From Bacilli bacterium (GTDB lineage: Bacteria > Bacillota_I > Bacilli_A > RF39 > UBA660), in contig CAAHEL010000043.1 of the NCBI GenBank assembly GCA_900772445.1, positions 1-14,059 of the forward strand: a DNA stretch of 14,059 bases. Reading direction: 5' to 3'. A model generated the notes under the pieces. That model had not been told where the DNA came from. It saw only the letters and a program-made list of their open reading frames with translations, and ran no database searches. Positions within the stretch are counted from its first letter, which is position 1; each line of letters opens with the position of its first letter. This document shows, piece by piece, positions 1-6,790 of the stretch. The translations under genes were made by a program, and so were the position numbers.

Positions 1-33
1 AAAAAAACAACCAATAATTAAATTGATTGTTTT
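1..33 (-). terminator. Intrinsic terminator of the transporter gene
   Basis: Reading on the minus strand just after the transporter stop codon, a 12-bp stem pairs plus positions 4-15 with 22-33, with one G-U wobble and a 6-base loop (16-21). A run of seven Ts follows (7-1), partly in the stem, and reaches the window edge. The stem starts 4 bases after the stop codon at 38-40, so it ends this single-gene unit. Confidence 0.85.
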
Positions 34-37
34 TATT

Positions 38-1483
38 CTATATTAATGCTAGTATTAGTAATACTGCAAAAATAATTATGAATAGACTAAGTATAAATCT
101 CCAAATGTATTTTATCCAAGTTGTATATGGAACATCTAAATAAGATAGGCCAAATATTAATACTATACTTGTTGGTCCGATAATACTTATTAAACCATAT
201 AAACTTTGGAAAGACATTGCGAATACATTTAGCATACTTTCATCTGCAACTACATTGTAAATTGGTGTAAATATTCCAGCAGCAGCATAATATATGTCTG
301 CATTGAATAAACTACCAAGTAATGTAATTAATGATGAAACTACAAAGTTAATATCACCATTTGAACTTGCTTTTGTTATAAGTGTTTCAATAAAACCATT
401 GTTATAAGAACAGATTAGTATGCAGTATGCAATCATTATTAACATTGCTGTTGGCAATAATTTTTTGGTGCCTTCAACAAAACCATCAAATGCATCATCA
501 AATTTCACTTTGCAAGTTAATTTAACTACTAATGTAACAATTAGTATTAATACTATTTCTACTAAGTAATTTCCTAAACTTGCCCAATTACCTAATCCAG
601 TGAATGTTGATTGAGCGAATACTGTTGAAATAATATTAGTAAATACATTGAAATCTTTAATAACTAGTTTTGTAGTTAACCAAGTATGGAAATTACTAAA
701 TACTTCAACTCCAAATAAGTCAGTCCAAGGTAATAATCCTAATATTAATAGAACTAATGTCACTGATAGAATAGTTACTAAGGGCCATACTTTTGCATCT
801 TTGTTAGTTATTTTTTCTTCTGAACGTAATAAATCAGTATTTGTTAATTCAGATTTAATTTTTTTAGATTTTTGTTCTTTTAAATAAGTTCTAACAAATA
901 GTATTAATAATGCTGTTCCTAATACTAATAATATTGCTTTTGGTATTATATTAGCAAATTTTTCTGCTCCTACTAATTTTTCCATCGTAGTTGCCGAATA
1001 TGAATAATAATTTCCTGGATCTCTAAGTGTTACAAATATACCTCCAATAAATCCCACAAGCATTGCTACTATAGTTGAAGATAATGCTACTAACTTATCA
1101 TATCCTAGTAAAAGTATTATTGATATTACTAATGGTACGAATACTAACAATGGTGAAGTCATACCAGTAAGTGATGTGATTAATGCAAATAAGATTATTA
1201 CTATATAGATAAATTTGTCACCTAACGATTTTACTTTTTTAGTAATTTTATCTAGTAATTTTTTATAAGCATCTGTTTTGTTTAACACACCATAAAATGC
1301 TCCTACTACTAATATAAATACTAATGTATCAAAGAAATAGTAATAAGTTTGAATATAGTATGTTACAATGTCACCAAATGGTAAATGAGTTACTTCTCCT
1401 GTTCTTCCTGGAATAATATATGATAATACTACTAATAGTAATAACATTATTCCCATTACTTTAAATAAACTATGTCTTTTCAT
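38..1483 (-). CDS. DcuC/YfcC-type anion or amino-acid membrane transporter
   Basis: A 481-residue, very hydrophobic protein with roughly 11-13 predicted membrane helices in two halves, joined by a charged cytoplasmic stretch at about residues 200-232 (rich in K and E). The length, the N-terminal helix followed by a second at about 50-70, and the segment around residue 105 (SLTGMTSPLLVFVPLVIS) resemble the DcuC/YfcC family of C4-dicarboxylate, short-chain fatty acid or arginine/ornithine carriers. The resemblance is to the superfamily only, and I cannot name the substrate. The start is supported by a strong AGGAGG at 1489-1494, five bases from the ATG. It appears to be monocistronic, with its own promoter at 1501-1529 and a terminator at 1-33. 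Repeats at 1529-1552 suggest transcriptional regulation. Confidence 0.75.
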   Translation of the reverse strand: MKRHSLFKVMGIMLLLLVVLSYIIPGRTGEVTHLPFGDIVTYYIQTYYYFFDTLVFILVVGAFYGVLNKTDAYKKLLDKITKKVKSLGDKFIYIVIILFALITSLTGMTSPLLVFVPLVISIILLLGYDKLVALSSTIVAMLVGFIGGIFVTLRDPGNYYSYSATTMEKLVGAEKFANIIPKAILLVLGTALLILFVRTYLKEQKSKKIKSELTNTDLLRSEEKITNKDAKVWPLVTILSVTLVLLILGLLPWTDLFGVEVFSNFHTWLTTKLVIKDFNVFTNIISTVFAQSTFTGLGNWASLGNYLVEIVLILIVTLVVKLTCKVKFDDAFDGFVEGTKKLLPTAMLIMIAYCILICSYNNGFIETLITKASSNGDINFVVSSLITLLGSLFNADIYYAAAGIFTPIYNVVADESMLNVFAMSFQSLYGLISIIGPTSIVLIFGLSYLDVPYTTWIKYIWRFILSLFIIIFAVLLILALI

Positions 1484-1500
1484 TCTAACCTCCTGTAGTA

Positions 1501-1529
1501 ACTATAGCACATTTTTTAGGGATTTTCAT
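1501..1529 (-). promoter_or_regulatory. Sigma-A-type promoter of the transporter gene
   Basis: On the minus strand, a -10 box TATAGT (1506-1501) is preceded by TGC, giving an extended -10. A weak -35 ATGAAA (1529-1524, 4 of 6 consensus bases) lies 17 bases upstream. The predicted start point near 1494 falls at the ribosome binding site, so the 5' leader would be only about 10 bases. Confidence 0.65.
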
Positions 1530-1552
1530 TAATATTAACAGTTTGTTAACAA
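1529..1552. promoter_or_regulatory. Operator-like palindromes upstream of the transporter promoter
   Basis: Three symmetric elements overlap here. They are a perfect 10-base palindrome TTGTTAACAA (1543-1552), an inverted repeat TTAACA-AAC-TGTTAA on the minus strand (1549-1535), and the palindrome TTAATATTAA (1529-1538). TGTTAA recurs with an 11-base period, about one helical turn. The cluster sits directly upstream of the -35 box, a position typical of activator or repressor sites. The regulator is unknown. One half-site resembles the clostridial Rex half-site TTGTTAA, but no complete Rex site is present. AT-richness makes chance symmetry possible. Confidence 0.4.
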
Positions 1553-1578
1553 TTATGGTTAATATTGCTAAATTAAAG

Positions 1579-1601
1579 AAAAAAGTAGACTTCTGTCTAC
1601 T
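1579..1601 (-). terminator. Intrinsic terminator after lysS
   Basis: On the minus strand a 7-bp stem AGTAGAC/GTCTACT (1601-1595 with 1590-1584) closes a 4-base AGAA loop and runs straight into a T-tract (1583-1579). It begins 3 bases after the lysS stop codon at 1604-1606, and marks the end of the rluA-like/dusB/RDD/lysS operon. Confidence 0.9.
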
Positions 1602-1603
1602 AA

Positions 1604-3067
1604 TTATTTGCTTTTCATTTGTGGGAATAATACGACATCTCTTACTGATGCTTGGTTATAGATAATCATCATTAATCTATCTACTCCGAAACCAAGTCCT
1701 GAAATTGGTGGCATTCCTTGTTCCATTGCTTGTAAGAAACTTTCGTCTAATTCCATGGTTTCATCGTCACCTTGTGCTTTTGCTTTTAATTGTTCTTCGA
1801 AATTACTTCTTTGAATAAATGGATTTACTAATTCTGAATATGCTTTACATAATTCTGTTCCACAAACTAATACTTGGAATACATCGATTATTCTACTATC
1901 ATCATCATTTCTTCTTGCTAATGGGATTAGTGCTGCTGGATAATTATAGATAATTGTTGGTTCAACTATGTGTTCTCTTATTAATTTTTTGTAAGAGAAG
2001 TCTATTATTTGACTTATTGATTTATAATCTTCTAAATCAGCATAAGTAAATAGTCCTTTTTCTACTATTTTATCTTTTAATTCTTGTGGTTCTGTTATAT
2101 CTAGGAAATCAAATCCATATAATTTTCTCATTTCTTCGACATAGTTAATTCTATTCCAGTTTTCTTTTCCAAAATCTATGATATTTTCGTGATATTCAAC
2201 TGTTGTTGTTCCAATTAATTCCATTAATAATGCTTTAATAAATTTTTGATAGAATTTAATGTTATCTTCGAAATTCCAGTATGAAGCATACCATTCTACT
2301 TGAGTGAATTCTTGTAAGTGTTCTGGGTCCATTCCTTCGTTTCTAAAGCATTTTGCTAATTCGTATACTTTATCAAATCCACCAGCAATACATTGTTTTA
2401 AGTATGTTTCTGGAGCAATTCTTAAATTACAATCCATATCTAGAGCGTTATGATGAGTGTAAAATGGTTTTGCTGCAGCACCACATACGGCATTTTGTAA
2501 TATTGGTGTTTCTACTTCAAGAAATCCATTTTCTCCTAGAAATTCATGAAGGAAGGCATAGAATTTACTTCTACCTAGGAATACTTTTCTTGATTCTTCA
2601 TTCATAATTAAGTCTACATATCTTTGCCTATATTTTAATTCTGTATCTGTTAATCCGTGAAATTTTTCTGGTAATGGTCTTAATGCTTTTCCTAGGAATT
2701 CAAATTTAGATACTCTTAAGGTTTTTTCTCCGGTTTGAGTAGTAAATATTTCTCCTTCGGCACCAATAAAGTCTCCTGTATCTATTTGTTTTTTAAAGAA
2801 TTCATAGTTTTCTTCGCCAACCATATCTATTTTTATTTCTAATTGCATATCTGCTTCAAGGTCACGAATACGGATAAAACTTAATTTACCCATTTTTCTC
2901 ATAAATACTATTCTTCCTGCAATTTTAACGTTTTGAGTTCCGTCTTCAAGAAGTCTAGCATCTTTTAGATTATGTGTTTTTTCATATTTTTCTGGATATG
3001 GGTTACAGTATTCTCTAATTTTATTTAATTTTTCTATTCTTACTAATTCTTGTTCTGATCTTTCCAT
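1604..3067 (-). CDS. lysS: Lysine--tRNA ligase, class II
   Basis: Cytoplasmic enzyme that charges tRNA-Lys with lysine using ATP. The 487 residues match the usual LysS length (about 490-500). An N-terminal OB-fold anticodon-binding domain spans about residues 45-140, and the class II catalytic core follows. Motif 2 reads FRNEGMDPEHLQEFTQ. Motif 3 near the C-terminus reads GLGFGVDRLMM and is followed by the family-typical ending VRDVVLFPQMKSK. Its ATG abuts the stop codon of the RDD gene (TAAATG), so the two are probably translationally coupled. It is the last gene of its operon, and no T-box leader precedes it. The motif 2 wording (EHLQEFTQVEW) differs a little from that of model LysS proteins, but I see no missing catalytic element. 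Confidence 0.97.
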   Translation of the reverse strand: MERSEQELVRIEKLNKIREYCNPYPEKYEKTHNLKDARLLEDGTQNVKIAGRIVFMRKMGKLSFIRIRDLEADMQLEIKIDMVGEENYEFFKKQIDTGDFIGAEGEIFTTQTGEKTLRVSKFEFLGKALRPLPEKFHGLTDTELKYRQRYVDLIMNEESRKVFLGRSKFYAFLHEFLGENGFLEVETPILQNAVCGAAAKPFYTHHNALDMDCNLRIAPETYLKQCIAGGFDKVYELAKCFRNEGMDPEHLQEFTQVEWYASYWNFEDNIKFYQKFIKALLMELIGTTTVEYHENIIDFGKENWNRINYVEEMRKLYGFDFLDITEPQELKDKIVEKGLFTYADLEDYKSISQIIDFSYKKLIREHIVEPTIIYNYPAALIPLARRNDDDSRIIDVFQVLVCGTELCKAYSELVNPFIQRSNFEEQLKAKAQGDDETMELDESFLQAMEQGMPPISGLGFGVDRLMMIIYNQASVRDVVLFPQMKSK

Positions 3068-3655
3068 TTATCTCGCCTCTTCTATTACTTCTGTTTTTGC
3101 TATTATATCGTGTAATCCTAATTTATCTTTTCTATAAATTATAAATAATGCTGATATAAAGGCAAATGCTAATTCTATATATGATACTATTTGATAACCT
3201 GTATAGTAGGTATTTTTGTTTAATAAATATATTAGTACAATATTTAATATTCCTGTTAGAATGCTATTTATAATAATTGTTCTTATAACCATTGCTTTTA
3301 AACTTGGTTCTTTATTATTTTCTGTAATCTTTATTCTCATTAATTTTTTACCTATTGTTTGACCTCTGTTTAGATATTGAAATACTATAAAATAGGCAAT
3401 TGATAATAGCACTGATACTGTATTTATTGTTACTGAAGATTTTTGCATATCATATACTATTGGTTTTATGTCGTTTTGATATTCTGTTATAGTTATTTCT
3501 TGTTTCATATAAGATTCTTGTAATCTCATATATTCTTCGGATGCTTTTTCATATTGTTTATTTGATACAACACTACTTAATACTCCAATTATTAGTGTTA
3601 ATATTATTGTATCAATTACATATGCTAGTAATCTTTTGAAAAAACTTGCTTTCAT
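3068..3655 (-). CDS. RDD family membrane protein
   Basis: A 195-residue protein with about three or four membrane helices. Near the N-terminus, FFKRLLAYVIDTIIL supplies the Arg and Asp after which the family is named. The middle signature NRGQTIGKKLMRIKI and the C-terminal RKDKLGLHDIIAKTEV are also typical of the family. A charged, probably extracytoplasmic loop of about 40 residues separates the first two helices. RDD proteins are mostly uncharacterised, and a few are linked to ion transport, so no reaction is assigned. A ribosome binding site (AAAGAGGG) lies 5 bases from the ATG, 27 bases follow dusB, and lysS begins directly at its stop codon. It sits between dusB and lysS, which are often direct neighbours in Bacilli. 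Confidence 0.88.
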   Translation of the reverse strand: MKASFFKRLLAYVIDTIILTLIIGVLSSVVSNKQYEKASEEYMRLQESYMKQEITITEYQNDIKPIVYDMQKSSVTINTVSVLLSIAYFIVFQYLNRGQTIGKKLMRIKITENNKEPSLKAMVIRTIIINSILTGILNIVLIYLLNKNTYYTGYQIVSYIELAFAFISALFIIYRKDKLGLHDIIAKTEVIEEAR

Positions 3656-3682
3656 ATTATCCCTCTTTCTTAACTAGTAATA

Positions 3683-4666
3683 TTATATAATATTTTTTAA
3701 TTCTTTTAAATAGTTATTTAATATTTTTTCTAATTCTTTTGATGAAGTTGCTTTAAAGCATTCGTTTTTTATGAAAGTGGAATTGGGTAATCCTTTGATA
3801 TACCAAGCGATATGACTACGCATTTCTAAAACACTTACTTTTTCATTTTTTATTTCTTGTAAGTATTTTAGGTGATGTAAGCACATATTAATTTTTTCTT
3901 CGTATGTGGGTTTTGGTATAATTACTCCAGTTTCTAGGTAAGTTACTATTTCTTTGATTAACCAAGGGTTACCTAAAACTCCTCTTCCTATCATTATTGC
4001 GTCACATTTTGTATATTCTAACATATGTTTAGCACTTTCTATGTCTACTATATCGCCATTTCCTATGACTGGAATATTAACTGCTTCTTTTACTTTTTTG
4101 ATTATTTCTAAATCTGATTTTCCAGTGTAACCTTGACTTCTTGTTCGACCGTGAATTGTGATGGCAGATGCTCCAGATGATTCGATTATTTTTGCTACTT
4201 CGACGGCATTAATGCTTTTGCTATCCCAACCACTTCTTATTTTTACCGTTACTGGAACATTGACTGCTTTGACTACTTCGGTTACTATTTCTCTTATTTT
4301 TTCTGGATTTTTTAATAATGATGCTCCAGCTTGAGATTTAATTGCTACTTTTGGTACAGGACATCCCATATTGATATCTATTATATCTGGGTGCATTATT
4401 TCTTCGACTAATTTTGCTGCTTCGACAAAGGTTTTTACATCACTTCCAAATATCTGTTGAGCGATTGGTCGTTCTTGTTCTTCAAAGTACAACATATTTT
4501 TTGTTTTTTTGCTGTCATAAATTAATGCTTTGTCACTTACCATTTCGGCATATATTAATCCACATCCCATTTCTTTGATTATTTTTCTAAATGCTGAATT
4601 ACAAACTCCTGCCATTGGTGCTAAAACAACGTTATTTTTTATTTCTATATTTCCTATTTTAAACAT
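3683..4666 (-). CDS. dusB: tRNA-dihydrouridine synthase, DusB type
   Basis: An FMN-dependent enzyme that reduces specific uridines in the tRNA D-loop to dihydrouridine with NAD(P)H. The protein is 327 residues, normal for the family. The visible signatures, in order, are APMAGVCNSAFR at the start of the TIM barrel, DINMGCPVPKV with the catalytic Cys102, IHGRTRSQGYTG, IGNGDI and MIGRGVLGNPWL (flavin phosphate binding), then a helical C-terminal tRNA-binding domain. I chose the ATG at 4666 over one 13 codons upstream. It has AGGTG 4 bases away, gives the standard MFKIGNIEI start and avoids overlap with the rluA-like gene. The gap to that gene is 7 bases. DusB lies next to lysS in B. subtilis as well, so the pairing supports the call. 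Confidence 0.95.
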   Translation of the reverse strand: MFKIGNIEIKNNVVLAPMAGVCNSAFRKIIKEMGCGLIYAEMVSDKALIYDSKKTKNMLYFEEQERPIAQQIFGSDVKTFVEAAKLVEEIMHPDIIDINMGCPVPKVAIKSQAGASLLKNPEKIREIVTEVVKAVNVPVTVKIRSGWDSKSINAVEVAKIIESSGASAITIHGRTRSQGYTGKSDLEIIKKVKEAVNIPVIGNGDIVDIESAKHMLEYTKCDAIMIGRGVLGNPWLIKEIVTYLETGVIIPKPTYEEKINMCLHHLKYLQEIKNEKVSVLEMRSHIAWYIKGLPNSTFIKNECFKATSSKELEKILNNYLKELKNII

Positions 4667-4670
4667 ATTA

Positions 4671-4675
4671 CACCT
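4671..4675 (-). promoter_or_regulatory. Ribosome binding site fixing the dusB start
   Basis: AGGTG lies 4 bases upstream of the ATG at 4666 and just after the TAG stop codon of the upstream pseudouridine synthase gene. The farther upstream ATG at 4705 lies inside that gene. Confidence 0.7.
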
Positions 4676-5522
4676 ACTTATAGAATTCTTCTGGGATTTT
4701 AGCACTTATAGATAATATTTTATTAGTTCTTGGGTCTATTAATTCTAAGGTACTAGCGTGTAACATTAATCTTGATGATTTTACTTTTGAACCATATTTT
4801 TTATCTCCGATTATTGGATTATCATTTTCGCTAAAATGAACTCTTATTTGATTTCTTCTTCCTGTTAGGATATTTACTTCGACTAGGGTTTTATCTTTGA
4901 ATTTTTTTAATACTTTATATAATGTTATTGCTTCTTTACCAGTTTTATCTTTTGAGGAATAGACAATACCTGCTTTATTTTCTTTTAGGAATGTATGAAA
5001 CTTTCCAGAATCAGGTAATGTTCCTTCGACTTGGCAAAGATATATTCTTTTTTTTACTATGTTATTCCAATTATCTTGAAATAATTTTTTTGTTTTTTCG
5101 TTTTTAGCAAACATTAATACTCCAGAGGTATCTTCATCTAATCTGTGTATAGTAAATAAATATATTTTGGGGTTAATACTTCTTACGTAATCTCTTACTA
5201 ATCTAAATGCTGTATAGTCTTTTTCTTTGGAATTAGATATTGATAGTAATCCACTTGGTTTATTTATTGCTATGATATCATTATCTTCGTATAGTATTTC
5301 TAGGTTAGGTTCTTTGATTATTCTTTTTTCATAATAAATTGTTATTTTATCTCCGATATTTAGTTCTTTATTGGGATTTGTTTCAATGTTATTATTTACT
5401 TCGACCATATTATATTTTAGATATTGTTTTATTTTCTTTTTAGATAAGTAATTATTTTTTACTAATATAGTATTTATTAATGTGTCTTTAGTGTTTGCTA
5501 TTATTTCTTCTTTTTTATTCAT
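4674..5522 (-). CDS. RluA/RluD-family 23S rRNA pseudouridine synthase with S4 domain
   Basis: Isomerises uridine to pseudouridine in structured RNA. It has 282 residues. An S4-like RNA-binding domain covers about residues 12-68 (KKKIKQYLKYNMVEVN...GDKITIYY). The catalytic domain opens with ILYEDNDIIAINKPSGLL and carries the active-site motif HRLDEDTSG with Asp129. The later segments LTGRRNQIRVHF, GDKKYG and RLMLHA are typical of the family. The S4 domain and order fit RluD, which modifies 23S helix 69. B. subtilis has several paralogues, so the exact target is uncertain. It starts its own operon, with a promoter at 5550-5578 and AAGGA 8 bases from the ATG, and lies directly after rlmH, whose product methylates an RluD-made pseudouridine. 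Confidence 0.93.
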   Translation of the reverse strand: MNKKEEIIANTKDTLINTILVKNNYLSKKKIKQYLKYNMVEVNNNIETNPNKELNIGDKITIYYEKRIIKEPNLEILYEDNDIIAINKPSGLLSISNSKEKDYTAFRLVRDYVRSINPKIYLFTIHRLDEDTSGVLMFAKNEKTKKLFQDNWNNIVKKRIYLCQVEGTLPDSGKFHTFLKENKAGIVYSSKDKTGKEAITLYKVLKKFKDKTLVEVNILTGRRNQIRVHFSENDNPIIGDKKYGSKVKSSRLMLHASTLELIDPRTNKILSISAKIPEEFYK

Positions 5523-5549
5523 AAAACCAGTCCTTTTTAACTTTTATAT

Positions 5550-5578
5550 ATTTTATCATAAAACTTGGATAAAATAAA
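5550..5578 (-). promoter_or_regulatory. Candidate promoter of the rluA-like/dusB/RDD/lysS operon
   Basis: On the minus strand, an extended -10 TGATAAAAT (5558-5550) lies about 28 bases upstream of the start codon. The -35 region at the expected 17-base spacing, TTTATT (5578-5573), matches only 3 of 6 consensus bases, so activity would rest on the extended -10. Confidence 0.5.
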
Positions 5579-5605
5579 GAAATAAAACTCATTAAGGGTT
5601 TTATT
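5575..5605 (-). terminator. Hairpin terminator overlapping the rlmH stop codon
   Basis: On the minus strand, an 8-bp perfect stem AATAAAAC/GTTTTATT pairs 5605-5598 with 5588-5581 around a 9-base loop and is followed by T-rich sequence TCTTTA (5580-5575). The rlmH stop codon (5603-5601) lies inside the stem. The stem is AT-rich and so weak, and partial readthrough into the next operon is likely. Confidence 0.55.
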
Positions 5606-6035
5606 TGTGGTATGATTCGTTATTTAGTATTTTAAAACTACGATAGAGTTGTTCTAATAATATTAATCTGAATAATCCGTGAGGGAAAGTTAATTTAGAA
5701 AATGATAGACTATAGTTACTTAGTTTTTTTATATCTTGATGTAGTCCGTCAGAACCTCCGATTATAAATGTTATATTTGGATTAGTAATAAATGTTTTAT
5801 CTAATTTATTTGCTAGTTCTTTAGAAGATATATTTGTTCCTTCGATATCTAGTGTTATTATATAATCTTTAGGGTTTATATTTTTTAGAATTAATTCTTT
5901 TTCTTTATCGATATTAGAATCTAATAATTCGATTATTTCTAGTTTATGATATTTATTAATTCTTTTTTGGTAATCGTTAATACCTTCCTTTAGGTATTGT
6001 TCTTTTAATTTTCCAATACAGATTATTTTTATCAT
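5601..6035 (-). CDS. rlmH: 23S rRNA (pseudouridine1915-N3)-methyltransferase
   Basis: SPOUT-family, SAM-dependent homodimeric enzyme that methylates pseudouridine 1915 in helix 69 of 23S rRNA, at the subunit interface. It is 144 residues, slightly shorter than the usual 155-160. The start MIKIICIGKLKEQYL is characteristic. The knotted SAM-binding region reads FIIGGSDGLHQDI, and the C-terminus, from FPHGLFRLILLEQLYRSF to ESYHK, is the most conserved part of the family. The ATG overlaps the WalJ-like gene's stop codon as ATGA, which indicates translational coupling. It closes the rplI-dnaB-M23-walJ-rlmH operon. WalJ-RlmH proximity is also found in B. subtilis and relatives. Confidence 0.96.
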   Translation of the reverse strand: MIKIICIGKLKEQYLKEGINDYQKRINKYHKLEIIELLDSNIDKEKELILKNINPKDYIITLDIEGTNISSKELANKLDKTFITNPNITFIIGGSDGLHQDIKKLSNYSLSFSKLTFPHGLFRLILLEQLYRSFKILNNESYHK

Positions 6036-6790
6036 ATTTCTATCAACTCTGTTTCTTTATCTTGTTCTGCAATTATTATATTGTCTACGTGTTTGTTTGT
6101 TTTATTTAATCTATCTATTAGGGTTTCGTATGCTAGTTCTTGGGTATTATTTTCTTTGGAAAGATGGGCTAACATTATGTATTTGGTATTATCTCCGATA
6201 AATTCTGATAGATATTTTGCTGAATCATAGTTAGATAAGTGTCCTTTATCTGATAGGATTCTTTTTCTTAATTGAAATGGATAATTGCTATTTGATAACA
6301 TTTCTACGTCATGATTACTTTCGAAGATATATAAATTTCTATTTTTTAATATTTCGTGATATTTAACATTTATATATCCTGTATCTGTAACATAAACCAT
6401 TGATGAATTATTATTTGTTAGGATAAATCCGTGAGAATCTGAGGCATCGTGTGATGTTTTAATTATATCAATGGTTATGTCTTTGATGTTAAAATTATTG
6501 CTATTTATAAATTTGTAGTTTTCTATATAGCTTAATTCCGGTTGCATTTTTTGTGTCAAGTAAACTTTAGTATTAAATTTATGTAGAAATACTTGTAATC
6601 CTTTGATATGGTCTACGTGAGTATGACTTATTAAGATAGCATCTATATCTTTAGGGTTTACATTTATGCTTAATAATTTTTGACAAATATATTTACAGGT
6701 ATTTCCACAGTCAATTAATATTTTAGTGTTATCTGTTTCAACAAAGGTTGTATTTCCTTTGCTTCCACTTGATAAGACTATTACTTTCAT
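6032..6790 (-). CDS. walJ: Metallo-beta-lactamase-fold hydrolase, WalJ/YycJ type
   Basis: Cytoplasmic metallohydrolase of 252 residues (the family is about 260). The N-terminus MKVIVLSSGSKGNTTFVET is the classic start of the YycJ/WalJ group. The metal-binding motif HTHVDH spans residues 56-61, with further likely ligands in DTG (about residue 136) and MLAHLSKENN near the C-terminus. WalJ is linked in Bacilli to coordinating cell division, DNA replication and wall metabolism, and nuclease activity has been proposed, but its substrate is unsettled. The start overlaps the M23 stop codon by one base (TAATG). It ends in TGA, the only TGA stop in this window, inside the rlmH start. The walRK two-component genes that usually precede it are absent here. 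Confidence 0.92.
   Translation of the reverse strand: MKVIVLSSGSKGNTTFVETDNTKILIDCGNTCKYICQKLLSINVNPKDIDAILISHTHVDHIKGLQVFLHKFNTKVYLTQKMQPELSYIENYKFINSNNFNIKDITIDIIKTSHDASDSHGFILTNNNSSMVYVTDTGYINVKYHEILKNRNLYIFESNHDVEMLSNSNYPFQLRKRILSDKGHLSNYDSAKYLSEFIGDNTKYIMLAHLSKENNTQELAYETLIDRLNKTNKHVDNIIIAEQDKETELIEI

Noticed and set aside
1529..1552. A Rex redox-repressor site
   Set aside because: Only the half-site TTGTTAA is present; the second half at the required 4-base spacing is CTGTTAA instead of TTAACAA.
3679..3694. A 16-base perfect palindrome made only of A and T, at the dusB stop codon
   Set aside because: No GC pairs and no clean T-tract at the right distance, so it would be a poor terminator; such symmetry is expected by chance in this composition.
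6032..6034. Mycoplasma-type genetic code (TGA as tryptophan), suspected from the AT-richness
   Set aside because: TGA ends the WalJ-like gene at the family length and overlaps the rlmH start in the usual ATGA form. The tryptophan codon I read directly (in dnaB) is TGG, and the annotated genes contain no in-frame TGA.
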